From Platerodrilus igneus (taxonomy: Eukaryota; Arthropoda; Insecta; Coleoptera; Lycidae), in contig JARFIW010001345.1 in assembly GCA_036346225.1 (NCBI GenBank), forward strand, positions 620,001 through 684,000: a stretch of DNA of 64,000 bases, read 5' to 3'. Made by a program: the position numbers and the translations under genes. Under the pieces are notes generated by a model that was given only the letters and a program-made list of their open reading frames with translations, was not told the DNA's origin and did no database searches. This document shows positions 1 through 13,140 of this stretch, piece after piece; position 1 is the stretch's first letter; the number at the start of each line of letters is the position of its first letter.

Positions 1-3000
1 AAATTTACAAAAATCATTTCTATTGCTGTATCATCAATTATTTTTGGCACTGCGAATTGTGAGCTGTTTATTTTTCAGAAAAATGCATCTGTAACAAAAT
101 GCTCTGTAAAAAACCTGTAAGTTGTGTATTAAAATTTAGGTCAATGTATAAGTGATATATATCTTATGGTAAAAGCGGGAGTTAGCAACGAAATCATCAG
201 TTTTTAAAGGTCAAGATAATTGTTTAAAGTTAAGCATGTATGCAGAGATCTAAGTAATGGTTTTTAAGCAGGGCTCTTTGAGCGTACTTTGTATGTGTTT
301 TATAATATTTTTAATGAATGTCGCAAATGTTTTATGATCGCCGGATTCTGTCCTTGGGTGTGTTACTAAAGCTCATGCGTATTCAGAGACTTAAATGACG
401 CATATGTCTAACTGTACCTTAAAAATGCTAGGATTGTTTTAGTCATTAGAAATTATAATAAAGGTTCTTATTATGATACGGGATGTTTCCATTTTAGTTA
501 TAATAGTCTAGATATGTAAATATATGTAATAGATTTTAATAGCTTGAGAATATTTAGAAAATTCGCTTTATAAAGCTTCATTACTTTAGTAAATGTGGTT
601 TTTATAGTTCCAGAATATTGGAGCGTATCATAAATATTTATAATCACTTTATGTAGAAAAGTCTCGAAAATAGCGTGAGAATACACATTGTGTATACATT
701 TATATGAAGATTTTTATAATATGACAGACCCAGTCTGTATAAAAAATATTACAGCTGCTTTTATTAAAAAAATCATTAAATTTAATGGCTTCCTTGCAAA
801 CAAGGCCAATGTTATTTAATTCTAATTTATTTTTATTTTTGTGTGTCTGGGAATAATCAAATATGTAATACATTTTGTGGTTTAGTTTCATATAAATACA
901 AGGATCGTTTTGTATGGTCCTCATCTTGCAAAATAAGAAAGAGCAGAAGGGTTATATACAAGTGCTGATGCAGCATAACACGGAATTAATAAAACGAATT
1001 AATTCAGTGAGTAAAATAGAAAAAAGAAGACGATCAAGCTGAAGAAGCTCGATTTGCAGTGTCTGTATAAAGTAATACAAATCAAGAAAATTTTATAGAA
1101 AAAAAATCAGCGTCTGATAATCGTAGAACTGGAAGAATCAGTAGTTTTCTTGACGCAGAGGATTGTTGTTGTAATAAGTGATGTCGAAATGGTTGAACTA
1201 AACAAACACTATTCGGGAGCATTCGAAGTTGGTTAGTATTTAATTTTGATTTTTATTTAAACACTAATTTGTAATTCGTTTATTTTAAAGGTAAACCTAA
1301 CCCAACGACGAGCATAGAATTTTGCTGTATTGGGTGAAAAAAAGGAGTACACCTACACGGATCAACAAAAGGTATCCATGTCATCATCGCCCTAAAACTC
1401 ATTACCGCAGCTTATATATACTAATGTAAAGGGTAATAAATTTTACAATATTAGTGCTTTCTTTTATTTTGTCGTTTACTGTCACTTGAAATTTGAAATT
1501 AGCGTGAGTATTGAAATTAGTTGTAATAAAAGATACAGGTGGATCATTTACCACTCAATTGTATTACAAAATATAAAATTAGATATAGAACATTATACAA
1601 TCGTGATATGGTAATTGCAGATTATCCTATTAATTTCTATGGTATTGCATGTAAGGAGTGCTAGCGTAGTCGTGAACACCTCTTTCGATTACCTCCCTCT
1701 TGAAACCGTTTTTTCAACCTTATTTTAATAGAGTTATGTCTGAATTGTAGGAGCCCACTAATACCATTCCGATATCATCTGCGCAGTACAGTTAACAGGT
1801 TCTGCAGATATTCTATATGCCAAACATCTAGGGATAACATTACAGCTACTCTTCCAACAGGTAACTAGGTTGTAACAGACTAAAGATATTGTTCTGTAAA
1901 ATATGAAAAATTACTACTTGCACGTAGGAAAGAAAAATCATGTGTATAATTTTCTGAACACTATTTGCTGAAGCTAATTAATTGGATAAGTAAAACAACA
2001 CCGTGAAGAAGAAGCACAATAAAAACCATGAAATATCTTCCTTATACCTTTACAAGCAACTTCTATAAATTCTGAAAATCATATTGACGTCGAGGTGCAA
2101 ATCAACAGCGGTTGGTAGGAATTGTGGTTGAAGGAGAAATTCTGTGTAGCAGTACGTCGTAATATTCATTAATAGACATAAATTTAACAACCACTGTGAA
2201 TAGAAAGCACGCTTACATAGCTGTGTTTCTCGAACTCTAGCATTAATACTGTCATAATTATATTACGAGGAGCAAAATTTCATTTATCCTGCATAAATCA
2301 TGTTCTAAGTGCACTAAATCGCCCATTGCGACACAGCGTTATTCAGCGGCATAATTTTAATACAAGTTATGTAGTTTAGGGTTAGGAGTATATAAAATAA
2401 TATCTTTTTATATGAACATCTTTCACTGAGATATTTATTTTGATTCCTTATTTTGTCGTAGAGGAACAAGCTGTGTTTTACACAGGGAGTTATGCTCATC
2501 AAAACGATTGAAAACTTCAACACTTTTATTAGGTGGGGATCGTTGACTGAAATTAATTCTATGGTAGTAGATAGATTGAAATACGTGCATACAAGGATAT
2601 TTACGCATACTTGTATGTTCTGATTGTTCATGTTAGAATTTATAACGTTATATTAATACACAATCGGTAGTCATATACAAACTCATATATAGACTCAGAT
2701 TCTTTTTATATTAGTAGAACCAATTCTCTAAAAAATTCTACGCAGTTAACCATGCACTTTACTACATCCTCTTTTTGACAACTTTAAGTACCTGATATAT
2801 TCTATAAAAGCTTCTAGAATACTTTCTTGATAGATACACTTATCGAAAACCACTTTTACCGTGCGCAATCACTCTCGCGTCCCTATACTTTGATAACACT
2901 ATACCAGTTTCACCTCTTTGTTCACGCACCTATCCATCTTCACCTGGATCATATGCACTTAACACTTTATTGAATTCATTGCAAAATATTTTTTTCTTAC

Positions 3001-4466
3001 GCTATACACAGACGGCCACGGTGACACTAGCACGGTTCGTTGAATGCCTATCGCCATTTGGACACACGACACTCTGGATGGCATGAAATCACACTTTCTG
3101 ACATGCAGCTTTGCTTTTGCATTTAGAAAAAACCGACACTCTGACTCATTCTGGATCATCCGTTTACCCCCAAAGTCACATCGCTAAATTCCATTATTTC
3201 ATGAAGTCACATCGTTGCCTTATTTTGTAGTTTCAAACGCGCGCGCACATATCCAAATACACACAACATAAAAAACCCTCTTTCATTCATTTCATGCAAT
3301 GACATTTTCTTATCCATATACCTTTCTTACATTCTACGTTCCTTTTTACGAATATACTACAAGTATAACCAACTTTGAAGCTTCCACTTGAAATCGATTT
3401 TGAAGTCTTTAATTAAAACTCTAAACCAATTTTCATTACTAAAACAATTCAAATATGGAAATCATTTTAGGATTTTGAAATTGGCAAAGTTTAACACACT
3501 TCAACACCACTTTAAATACTCCCTGTATGTTTGTTGTGCTTTGTTTAGCATTTTTCTTAATCTTCTTTGGGAATTAACCTACTTATAATTTTTAAAATCA
3601 TCTTTATTTACGTTTCAATCCATTACCTAAGATCGTTGTCAAAATAATAAAAAATTTAAGTTTGACATTTATACATAAATTAAAGCTGATTTTGATTTAT
3701 TGATGTTCGATATATTTGGTATGAATATATTAGGTGAAAATTTTAAAGTTTAAAAGAATGATTGCTTTAATTTGTGTTAGGTCCTGGGAACGACTTTTTA
3801 GGTAGCTAAAAAGCTACCTAAAAATTAGAATATTTATATTCGTACTTACTTTGCAGCACTCGCTTTTTTAAAAATCTTCACTCGTACACACTAAATGCTA
3901 CACCTTCCTTTTAAAATAAATCTACTATTGTTTGTAACTTGTAATTTAGTTTATAAAACCATTTGCTCAAAGAAATTTTATTCTACGCTTAAACCAAGAC
4001 TTCCTAAGACGCACGCACACCATGATCAACCAGTAATCTTTTTTTTATAACAACAGATTTTATTTGTTGAGCGCTTAGATTACTGTTAGTTCGACGTCAT
4101 TCTTATGTGTAAATTCCAGTGATTTTAATTTCCATTTAATTTATAATTGCATGGAGTATTTATCTATGCAAATAGTAAATTTATATTGATATCGCCGTTT
4201 ATTGTGCAAATGTTAGCACTTATTGAACCAAATAGCGAACAACTATGTGACTTTTAATCTGCAGCGCTCTACAGTGAAAATTATTGTAAATTTTCAGGGA
4301 AATAGATGATATTTTTTTATTAAAAACTTTGTCTTAACACTGAATGAATAATATAAGTAAAATAATCATCCACTTAGCAAACATAAGATGTAGCTTTATA
4401 CACTGGGCGTTCTTAATAAAAATTCACGCTTTTACTATGAATTATTAAGTATGCTTCTTCTCTTAG

Positions 4467-4468
<2 letters not shown>
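1..4468. other. AT-rich DNA without a recognisable gene
   Basis: The only open frames here are short (up to about 105 codons, minus strand 2314-2631), lack any motif I recognise and have the composition of the surrounding AT-rich DNA, so I treat them as chance. A perfect hairpin at 3795-3824 is listed separately. I cannot exclude small exons, because exon calling without RNA evidence is not possible by eye. Confidence 0.6.
3795..3824. repeat. Perfect 13-bp hairpin
   Basis: The arms TTTTTAGGTAGCT (3795-3807) and AGCTACCTAAAAA (3812-3824) are exact reverse complements around an AAAA loop. It lies in anonymous DNA. It could be the residue of a palindromic transposon end. No function is shown. 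Confidence 0.8.

Positions 4469-4519
<51 letters not shown>
4469..4519. repeat. (TA)n microsatellite
   Basis: About 50 bp of uninterrupted AT dinucleotides, followed by a short imperfect tail (acatacatatat). Similar tracts elsewhere in this window are insertion sites of the LTR element, but this one is empty. Confidence 0.95.
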
Positions 4520-4523
<4 letters not shown>

Positions 4524-5095
4524 CATATATTTATGAGATTAGAGGTTATAGCGAGTTCGTATTATAGCGTGTAACGTAAGTATCAGTTGTATAAACCAGG
4601 AAAAAACGATTTATTTAGTCAATTACATATGGTACATCAAGGATACGTTTTTAAGTGCACCGAATAGATTTTTATTAACTACGTTTAACGCATAAATCAC
4701 TATTTTAGAACAATATTATATTTGTATTTAAAACAAAAGGATCGCAATTTAAATAATCAAATTCGTTCTAATTTTAGTATTTGATCCGGAATACCAATAA
4801 TTTCTACGTAAAAAAGTTAACTTTCATTAACTACGAATTTATAGTTGTTGAGAAATTGAAATTTTAATGTCGAACCATATATCGCTTATTAAGGTGCATA
4901 ATAAAACAACTGTACATAGGAAAAATATTGGACGTTTGCTTGAATATTCTAGAACAAACGGAACAATAGGAAAAACGAGTGACGTAAGAGGTGGGGTTGA
5001 ATATTTAAACAGATACACGTAGCACGTCAGTTAGTACATTTTGAATTACGAAAAAGCACATCGTTTTCTACAGTTAAAATAAATTATGTAATTAA

Positions 5096-7440
5096 TTTGT
5101 CGAATTAATACTTTTTAATAAATCCCTTCACATAATCAACATTAGTTCAGAATATTGAAAAACCAACATCTGTAGTTGTTTATAATAATTATCCGGGATA
5201 AGTATAATTATTTATTCCCATGTTATTAGGTTTTCGTTTTGAAACTGTTTGGACGCGTACTTCCACCGATTTCTATTCTGAGATAACTTTCGCTTTTCCC
5301 TGAAACTCCCATAGCCCAAATCTTTGGCTGTCTGTGTGAAATAGTCTAACCTTGGCCTACCTCTACTTTGTTTATCCTATCTTTTCTTCTAATATTTTCC
5401 GCATAATTCCCTCATGCCTTAGTATATAACCTATCGTACTACCTCTCCTATTCTTTTACTGTGTTCCACATATTTCTTCTTTCTCTTGCCATTTCTAGAA
5501 CCTTTTGGTTCTTAAGTTTGTTTGTCCATGGTATCTTCATCACATGTCTGTAGCACCACTCTGCAAACGCTTCTTACTTTGTCCTGTCCACTTCTTCTGC
5601 TGTCCAAGTTTTACAGTTGTACAATGCTGTGCTTTACACATATGCTTTTAACAATCTTTTCCTTGCCTTTATGTTTGTTGTGTTTGAACATGGTAGTTGC
5701 TCTTTCTTGTTAAGTGGGGCACAAATTTTGCTAAACTTTGAGTTATAGCTTTTGTAGTTTTCCCATTTTGCATTTCTTGGCTTCCTTAAATCTCTAGTAA
5801 GTTCTCATTTCTTATTTGTATTCTAGTTTTTGATTTATGTCCCCCTCATATATAACTAATATATTATTTTTATTTTATCGTGTCTCTCTCTTAGAACTGT
5901 TTCCATTTCATTAATAGCTGCTTCTAACTTTTCCTTGCTAGATGCTAATACCGGTCTATCATCTGCAAATCTAGGCACATCATTTTTTGTCCCTGTATAA
6001 TACTTCCAAGTGTCTTCCTGCATTTGACAGTATTCATTGCCTCTTTGATGTACAAGTTAAAATTAACGGAGAAAGAGCACATCCTTGTCTCACTTCTTTC
6101 CTAATATTTGCTTCCCTACGTTCCAGCTCTTATTCTTTTACCGTTGTTTACTCTTTATATAAGCTATGTAATATCCGTCTATCCCTAAAATTCATTCCAA
6201 TCTTTTTGAGTATTTCGAACATATTTTCTATTTTACATAGTCGAATGCTTTTTCCAGATCTACAAACCCTATATACGGGCTTTCTCCTTTCTCTATTGTC
6301 TTCTCCAATATCACCCTCAGAGCTAAAATAGCGTCCCGTGTTCCCCTGTTTTGCCTAAACCCAAATTGCTGTTCTCTTAGTATTTCTTCAGCCCGTTTTT
6401 CCATCCGTCATTGTATAATTGTAGTTAATATTTTTGAAACGTACGCTGTCAAGCTGATTGTTGAAAAATTTTCACATCTATCAGCGCCTCCCTTTTTTGG
6501 TATAGTGATTATGATGTTATGTTTGACATCTTAGGGTATCTTATCTGTTACATACATATAGTTTACAAGTTGGAATAGACGTTCTTTTCTGCTTGTCCTG
6601 CGGCTCACCCACCACTGCATTAAATTCCTCGTAATTATTAAATTTAAATGTCCTTTTACAACTCTTAGTATGTCTTCGATGTCTTTATAGATCGCTTTTA
6701 CCTCTACCTCACTGTAGCTAGAGTTGGGCATGTATACTTGTATTATTACTGTATTTACCGGTTTATATTCTAATCTGACCACGAATACTTTTACGTTCTT
6801 GAATAAGTAGTTTTCTACACAGTGTTCTATCTTTTTTCGCATAACTATCGCCATGCCCGAATTGCCTAGCTCAGATCCTGTATGATTTACCCTAAAGTCT
6901 CCGCTAAAAAATCCCCACCTCTGGCAACTGAACCGCTAATGTTAACCTATCCATTTCAATTTCCAAGTTCTCTAGCTTACCTGGGTTCATACTTCTAACA
7001 ATCCACGCTTCGACTCGCAAAATGTTCTTGGATCTTCTTTTAAACTTTTCGGTTACATCCTCCGAAGAAATCCTCTCTCGCAGATCTGAATGGGGGACTA
7101 TCTTAACTCCGGAATCTTTTACCCCAGAGGATACCATTACCTTAATTAATAATTTAAGTACACTGTGAACTTGGGCGGTATTGTAGTGGTTTTCCGTTGC
7201 TTCACGTCGCAGTTGTGTATCTTAGAATGCCATACCGATCCCTATGACCTCTGCTACTCTAGGTACCGAAAGAGCTGCTGCTCTATTTTGGGCACCGGAC
7301 TTACTCTGGTCTCTCGCTAAAGACTCCATTAATTTGGTTAAACCTATAGTTTGGCTCTTTCGCTCATTAGAACACGCAAACTATTCTACCCATTCTAATC
7401 CAGAATTTCTTCAAGGTGCAGGTCCATCATTCAGAACAGA
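5096..7440 (-). mobile_element. APE-endonuclease LINE copy, internally deleted
   Basis: A minus-strand non-LTR retrotransposon. The 3' UTR (5096-5240) is shared with the fragment at 15525-15670, which sets the 3' boundary. Coding remnants run from 5240 to 7137. The stretch to about 7440 reads like the 5' UTR of this type of LINE and holds the piece aacggaaaaccactaca just upstream of the endonuclease; that boundary is inferred. Clade assignment is uncertain: the endonuclease resembles the insect 'craniofacial development protein 2-like' annotations, which derive from RTE-like LINEs. Other fragments of the family lie at 14846, 15525, 35800, 40300, 50190 and 50980. Decay by stops and frameshifts means it is dead. 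Confidence 0.8.
5240..7137 (-). pseudogene. LINE ORF2 relic: endonuclease and reverse transcriptase
   Basis: Reading leftwards from 7137, an N-terminal endonuclease block (ILRVEAWIVRSMNPGKLENL at 7137-6904) is followed by a second one (IIQVYMPNSSYS...DIEDILRVVKGHLN, 6854-6640). The frame then jumps to KERLFQLVNYMYVTDKIP and the RT entry block IPKKGGADRCENF near 6500. So the C-terminal half of the endonuclease and the start of the RT region are missing, probably by internal deletion. RT continues with EQQFGFRQNRGTRDAILALR and GFVDLEKAFDYVK near 6350-6240. The extreme C-terminus (NMWNTVKNRRGSTIGYILRH) is at about 5480-5400. Several stops and frameshifts interrupt the frame. The protein would have nicked target DNA and reverse transcribed LINE RNA; this copy cannot. 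Confidence 0.85.
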
Positions 7441-9675
7441 AGTAAGTAATATTTATTGGTAACGATTTATGATTATAAAGCAATTTAGTTGAATAAAAAG
7501 TAGGTTTCTGCTAACTTTATAATTTGTGCATTAAATCATCTTACACTGTCTATTCTGTTTAAAAACCTAATTTTATTTTTCAACAAGGGTTTAAAATAGA
7601 ATTCCTAACTTTTATGCAACAATTGCTTCTTCAAAGAAATTTAATTCTTTGTGATAATTAAATGGTTTACCTTTAGGTTATTAAATTAGTCTTACAACTA
7701 ATTGAATAGGGATATTTTCTAATCGCTCACTTTTAAAGAAGTTTTATCTTTAAATGATAGAAAGTGTTTTCGGCTTCCCGATTTTTCTAATTTAACATCT
7801 TTATTACCAAGCTAAGCTATTCCAAGTCGTAAATCAATCAGCACTAATAATCATTACTCTTACTTTTCAATCTGAAATAATAAGAAAATTATAAGATTTA
7901 TTCAATAAGAAACTCAATACAACGCCACTGAAACTGTTTCCCCGCGCTTTATTATTGCAATGTGATCTTTGTCGTTATGCCATTATTGCTTCGACTCAAA
8001 TATTATATGATAATGAATTTTGTGCACAACCTCAACTCTCATTACTTTAGAAGAGAAATCCAAGTGCATTAAAACATATAATGAAATAAAAGCTTAGATA
8101 TATTCTTGAAAGTTTTAATCAAATTCTTGTAACTGCCAATTCTAGCATCATCGCCGTACTTTACCGAAGCTTTTCTTTTGGTAATATATCAAAAGATGAT
8201 ATTATACTAGAAACTGTAACTTAACTTGAACCGTCAGCGTTAGAAAGTTTTCCCGCTAAAGATGATATATAGGTTTTTAAAAGAAATTTTTTCAGCTATT
8301 TCACACACCTTATTATTCTTGTCCAATTTATTCTTGGAAAGCTAACTATACGAAAGAAACCTCAGTGGTTTGGAAATTAGATTACGTACCTTTTTAAAAA
8401 GTCATTCCAACCCCTAAATTGCTTTGTTTTTACAATGGGGTAAATGCCTAGGTTTAATAAAGATTAATAGATGTTTAGAAGCCGAATTTAGAAAGAGAAT
8501 TTGGAAAGTTTTACTTTGCTTTCTTCAGCTCGATAAATACTCTTTCTTTTAAAATTTATCTATTTGTTAACTACTAGTACCGAGTTACCCTGAAAAATTC
8601 GATAAGTGCTCGAGGTCTAGAAAGGTCGCTTTGAGAGCAGATCGAAGTTAAGGAAAGGAAGGTTCTTTCATAAAATAAATACAGGCAACGGCGCTGTGTT
8701 TGAATTGCGGTAACTTCGTAATAGGTATATAATACGATTTTCGGTTACGACTAAGGTCTAGCTTAATACCGTTCTTTTGTAGTTTCTAAATCAATATTAA
8801 TAATACGTAAATTGGATACAAGGCATCTAGTTCAATGTTAAGTTAGCTTGCAGTTTAGCATGTAATGTTTAAAAATGTTACAGTTAATCAGTCTTCTTAT
8901 AATATATCCCAACGGACGATATTTTCTTATTTATGCTGTCCGACTGGTTCATAAAAACTAGATAACACTGTCACTTTTGGTGAATTCTATATGGAACCAT
9001 AATAAAAATATGTCTTATTTTCCTAAGCAAACACTTGGTTTCGAACCAACACTAGGGCATATTTTACATAAGGAGTAAATTTACTAACACCAAATGGATT
9101 AATATCAATCTCTGACAGTAAATCGGAAAAGATGGCAAACTTTACAGAGCAAAACATTTCGCTAACCATACGACTAAACCTACGGTTGTGGGACTTTTTA
9201 CAGCGGGGACTAAAATTACTAACATCATCCAGATAGGATTTTGGATCAATTATGTAACCGGTTGCATATTGGTTAGAAATCAAATTTTTGATTTAACTCC
9301 TTGCATTTCGAGATGGAATTAGTAGTCAATAACAATTTTTGTTGCATGTTTAATGAGGTAGTTGCTACATATAATGAAAACACTTTTCTTGCAGAAGGAG
9401 TTTCAGAACAATTTATTCGTTTATATGGAACTAGCTTAATTGCCTTATCAGAGAACGGAAAACAATATTTTCTTATTTTTTGGTTGATGACACCGGAAGG
9501 ATTTTTATATTCAATTCATATTGGAGACTTAGCATTATCGCCATCACGAACTTGAACACTTCCTTCCAACAACTTAATATTTACAATTATTGATGAAAGT
9601 TGATTTCTCTTCGCCAATACCAGTACTTGACTCTGATCCTCGTTTAATATTTTCATCGTTATTAGGTCTTCAGTC
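7441..9675. other. AT-rich DNA without a recognisable gene
   Basis: Two overlapping modest frames lie at 9023-9283 (minus, 86 codons) and 9301-9555 (plus, 84 codons). Neither shows a domain or supported splice signals that I trust. The rest is low-complexity AT-rich sequence. Confidence 0.5.
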
Positions 9676-10320
9676 TGTTATAATCCCGCGTGCGTGCTCA
9701 GAGCCATTTCTGCAGTTGGCAACACTAATATTATCTACGTTCACATTATTGCACAACAAAGGTATTACGACATAATTTGTCACATTGTATCACATGCCAA
9801 ACATGTTTACAGTGATACAAGATGCACCTTAAAAAATAAAATGTACTTACTTAAAAATGTGGAACTCTTCACGATTTTGCGGTCAACTTTGCGCAGGGGC
9901 CATGTTGATTTTCATGTACCTCGTTTGGCGTTGTTTGTGTGTGTGTTTTGGGTGTGGGTTACGTCATGTCCTCGTTGAAACCAGATTTACTGCCTTCCCT
10001 CTTCTTCGGTTTGTATGCAGGACACAGGAATAAGGTGAAGGCAACGATAGACGGTAGAGGTAAAGGGAAACCTACATTCTGAAAGAGAAAAGACAAAGGA
10101 ACGACACAGGTAAACGTCACTGTTCGACGTCTCGTTGGCTAATAATGTCGTGTCACACACCGCGCACTTGCGCCACCACTCCGCGTCTGCGCATTCCTTT
10201 TGCGCAAACGCAACTGTCCGAAATGACGGAAATGTACAAGTCTATTTGAAATAATGGCGGAAATTTACTCACAAATTTAAACTTAAGCTAAATATGATAT
10301 ATAGCCGAAATTCTGTAACA
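9676..10320 (+). mobile_element. LTR-like repeat, family R1, copy 1
   Basis: A 645-bp unit starting TGTTATAATCCCGCG and ending ...TTCTGTAACA. Its ends form the short inverted pair TGTTA/TAACA expected of an LTR (TG...CA). It matches 14189-14835 at roughly 90% or better by eye and 22825-23370 more weakly. All three are on the same strand and none has recognisable internal coding sequence beside it, so solo LTRs are the simplest reading. I see no clean target-site duplication, which weakens the call. The small ORFs inside are not conserved between copies. Confidence 0.55.
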
Positions 10321-10927
10321 ATCGCGACAAAGCCATAAATGAATAAAAAACATTAAAAAAGAAATGATTGTTAGCACGGTAAAAGCTTAAAATCTAAATC
10401 CTAACTAACCTACATAAACCCTAACTTAAATTCTAGAAAATGTTTAATTTAAGCGTCACCGGGTTTTTTCAACCGATAACGCGTCTTACAATTAACCAGG
10501 AAACGGAATGTGCAACCCCATTGTTTATAAACTACATTTATTATTGCACACACAAGTCTTTAATGTGGCGCAGTTATAATCGACAGCACAAATTTGTCGG
10601 AGAGCACGAAACACTACTAAAACTAAAACAAATGCGACAAGTCGCCTAACATATATACTATATTCTAAAAGCAAGTTACTCTGCACTTTAGCAAATTTTT
10701 ATGTACTAGTACTCTGGCTTAATAAACAATACACATCAAAACCTTTTCATGACATGGTTGTGAATCAACAAATTTACCGTCAGTGCCATCTTACTAATTT
10801 CTTACATTACTAGCCTTACAAATTACATTCCATCAAGTTAGCTTCTTCACTCAATACTCAAAAAATAATTCCTACGTCTGATCGTAAATACCAAACGTTA
10901 GGAAGACAAAAAAAGATAAGGCAAAAT

Positions 10928-11034
10928 CTCAAGTTATTATAAAATATAATAGGTAAGATAACGATATTAAGCTCAAGTTATTATCAAAGACAATAGGTAA
11001 GATAAAGATATTAAGCTAAAACTAGATAACAATA
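10928..11034. repeat. 44-bp tandem duplication
   Basis: The unit that begins ctcaagttattat and ends cgatattaag occurs at 10928-10971 and again at 10972-11015 with a few changes, followed by a degenerate partial copy. A local slippage-type array with no evident function. Confidence 0.8.
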
Positions 11035-12918
11035 GGTGGATCCGAAACGTCCCAGCACGCTAAGGTACGCTACGACCACATACATTAAAGATATAGCGTA
11101 GAATTCCCCAGCTCACCAAGCCGTATTGTCATCCATCACAAAGATACAAGATAGAGTGGCTTCCAGAAGCCGCTATATAGGTAAGATACTCATAACCCCT
11201 AGAAGGGAGCGACCTGTGAGGCAGGCCCGTTAATTATAACGGTATGAAGGACCGAAAAAATGCATGTGGGTGTATTCCTGCACCCGGCGTTAAACGATAT
11301 CGATAGGATATCCATATTTTTATACATACACTCACACATTCACACACTCATACGTACATGCACTGTTAGCGGCCATGTGCGCTGACAGCGGCACCGCATG
11401 ACCTCACGAAAGATTCCCAGAGACGTGGTCCGGGTGTCTGTGAAAACTCCCCGCGCAACTACACGACGACTAACGGAAATGAAAAGGCAATAGAGATATA
11501 GGAAAGGTAAAAAAGAGGGAGGTAGGCATTTTGGAATGCATAAGTGACACTTCCAGGTAGAAGAGAATAGAGGAAGGGCCCGCATTGAGCAAAAGAGACA
11601 GAAAAGGTAGATAGAAAAGCACTACTCAACCAGCCATTGTGGTCAGTAGCCCGAAGTGAGGGAAAAATCACTCTTATGTGGTAGACGGGTGTTCCGGGAC
11701 AAGAACAGGTCTACCGAATGAAAGATCATGCGGAAACGGAGACAGCAGGATAAGAAAAAGTAGAGTTTTTAAACAAGCGTCCGAGAGAAAGTAGAGAGTT
11801 GTCCCTGTTAAGCGCAGATCGGTCTGAAAGACCACCTGCTATATTAATATCAGACAAGTTAAAATACATCATAAGTTGCAAAATTACTAGACCCTTGATG
11901 AGAGCTAGTACAATCATTTTCCTAACGAATGCATCTACTGCGATAAGAAAATCAGACAAAAGTTGAAACAACAACTTAAAAGTATCACTACAGATATCTT
12001 CACACAAAAACCCACTGTTTCAAGGTAACTTTTAGAAACGGTAACGCCATAAACACACAAGAATGCCTAACTATAAACAGTTAAATACAAACCCAGTGTC
12101 CCAATATGCTAAAAACAACCGAGAGTTCGATAAGAGATCGATAAAAAGCGATAGCACCTCACCACAAAGTTTAATAAAAAAAAACCAAAAAATATTTATG
12201 TCTTGGCGACTTAATAGAGGAAGAAAACAAGTAATGATAAAGGATAAAGTGAGCAACTGTAATAATTCAGAAATAAAAACGCATGGAATAGAAACTCCTA
12301 GTTTTTTGCAACTGCGAATATGGACTATTTCTTACAATGGCATAGGCCGCGTCTCCTATGTGAGTCCAAAGAAAAAAGCATCCACTCAACATCAGCTAAA
12401 ACCAATCATAAAAATTCAATGAGTTATTGCAACTAAAGTTACGACAATCACCATGTAATTAAGCAACGTAAGATAAATACTGAAAACAAAATAATATGGT
12501 GTAGAAAGGGCGCTAGGATTAATTAAATAAAGCGACAGAGTTATACTGGGGAATCTAAATAATAAACGGATATGTGGCTGGCGATAAATTTAAGGAAAAG
12601 TTAACAGGTAGCAAAAAGATAGCATTTTAAGGTAAATAAGCCATACGTATAGAAGGTAGGTGCTGTATAAGAAAAGAAATGGCCAAATAAAGTTAACTAA
12701 TCCACAGTAGGGACAGAAACATTAATTTAATCGTTAAAGAAATGAAACGTAAAAAATTTTGTATGTACGCAAAGCTTGAGAGATTTTAAAGATATTTTCA
12801 TGCCACCTAGTGTGGTCTTAATCGATATATGAAGAGATAGCGGTAACTAAGACTTGATTTACTCATAACAAAGTTGTTGAAGAACAAGAAAAATATATCT
12901 TACAACGCACATAATTGC

Positions 12919-13140
12919 TAGGGTGACAAGTCCTCCTTTGAGCTTCGCCCAGACTAATGAACAAAAACTTCAATATCATCCTCAAAAAATGATTCAAAAA
13001 TTACTAGAGCGACAAACTTATCACGAGTCTCGTCTAGACTTATGTAATGCTGAAAGACCAACCCTCTATGAGTCTCGTCTAGACTAACATACTGCTGAGC
13101 GACCAACTTCGACGACAAATCTCGCCTAGACCAAATTGCT
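12919..13140. repeat. 45-bp tandem repeat (3 units plus a diverged one)
   Basis: Units at 13007-13051, 13052-13096 and 13097-13140 share the pattern GAGCGACCAACTT...GTCTCGTCTAGAC...CTGCT with substitutions only. A more diverged unit lies near 12919-12960 (gggtgacaagtcctcctttg). The even 45/45/44-bp spacing indicates tandem duplication. Each unit keeps CTCGTCTAGAC or a close variant. It is GC-richer than its flanks. Confidence 0.8.

Noticed and set aside
7244..7462. Plus-strand 72-codon frame with balanced composition, followed by the splice-donor-like GTAAGT
   Set aside because: The minus strand of the same stretch reads as the 5' UTR of the LINE at 5.1-7.4 kb, so the frame is more likely antisense to that element and the donor a coincidence.
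9301..9555. 84-codon plus-strand frame that could be an exon (ttttcttgcag lies inside it)
   Set aside because: No homology that I recognise, no matching donor, and an equally long frame lies nearby on the other strand.
12063..12422. 119-codon plus-strand frame
   Set aside because: Low-complexity K/N/S-rich composition without motifs. A minus frame overlaps it. Probably chance, though not excluded.
10928..13140. CRISPR-like or prokaryotic repeat array
   Set aside because: Units are directly adjacent without unique spacers, and everything around is eukaryotic transposon sequence.
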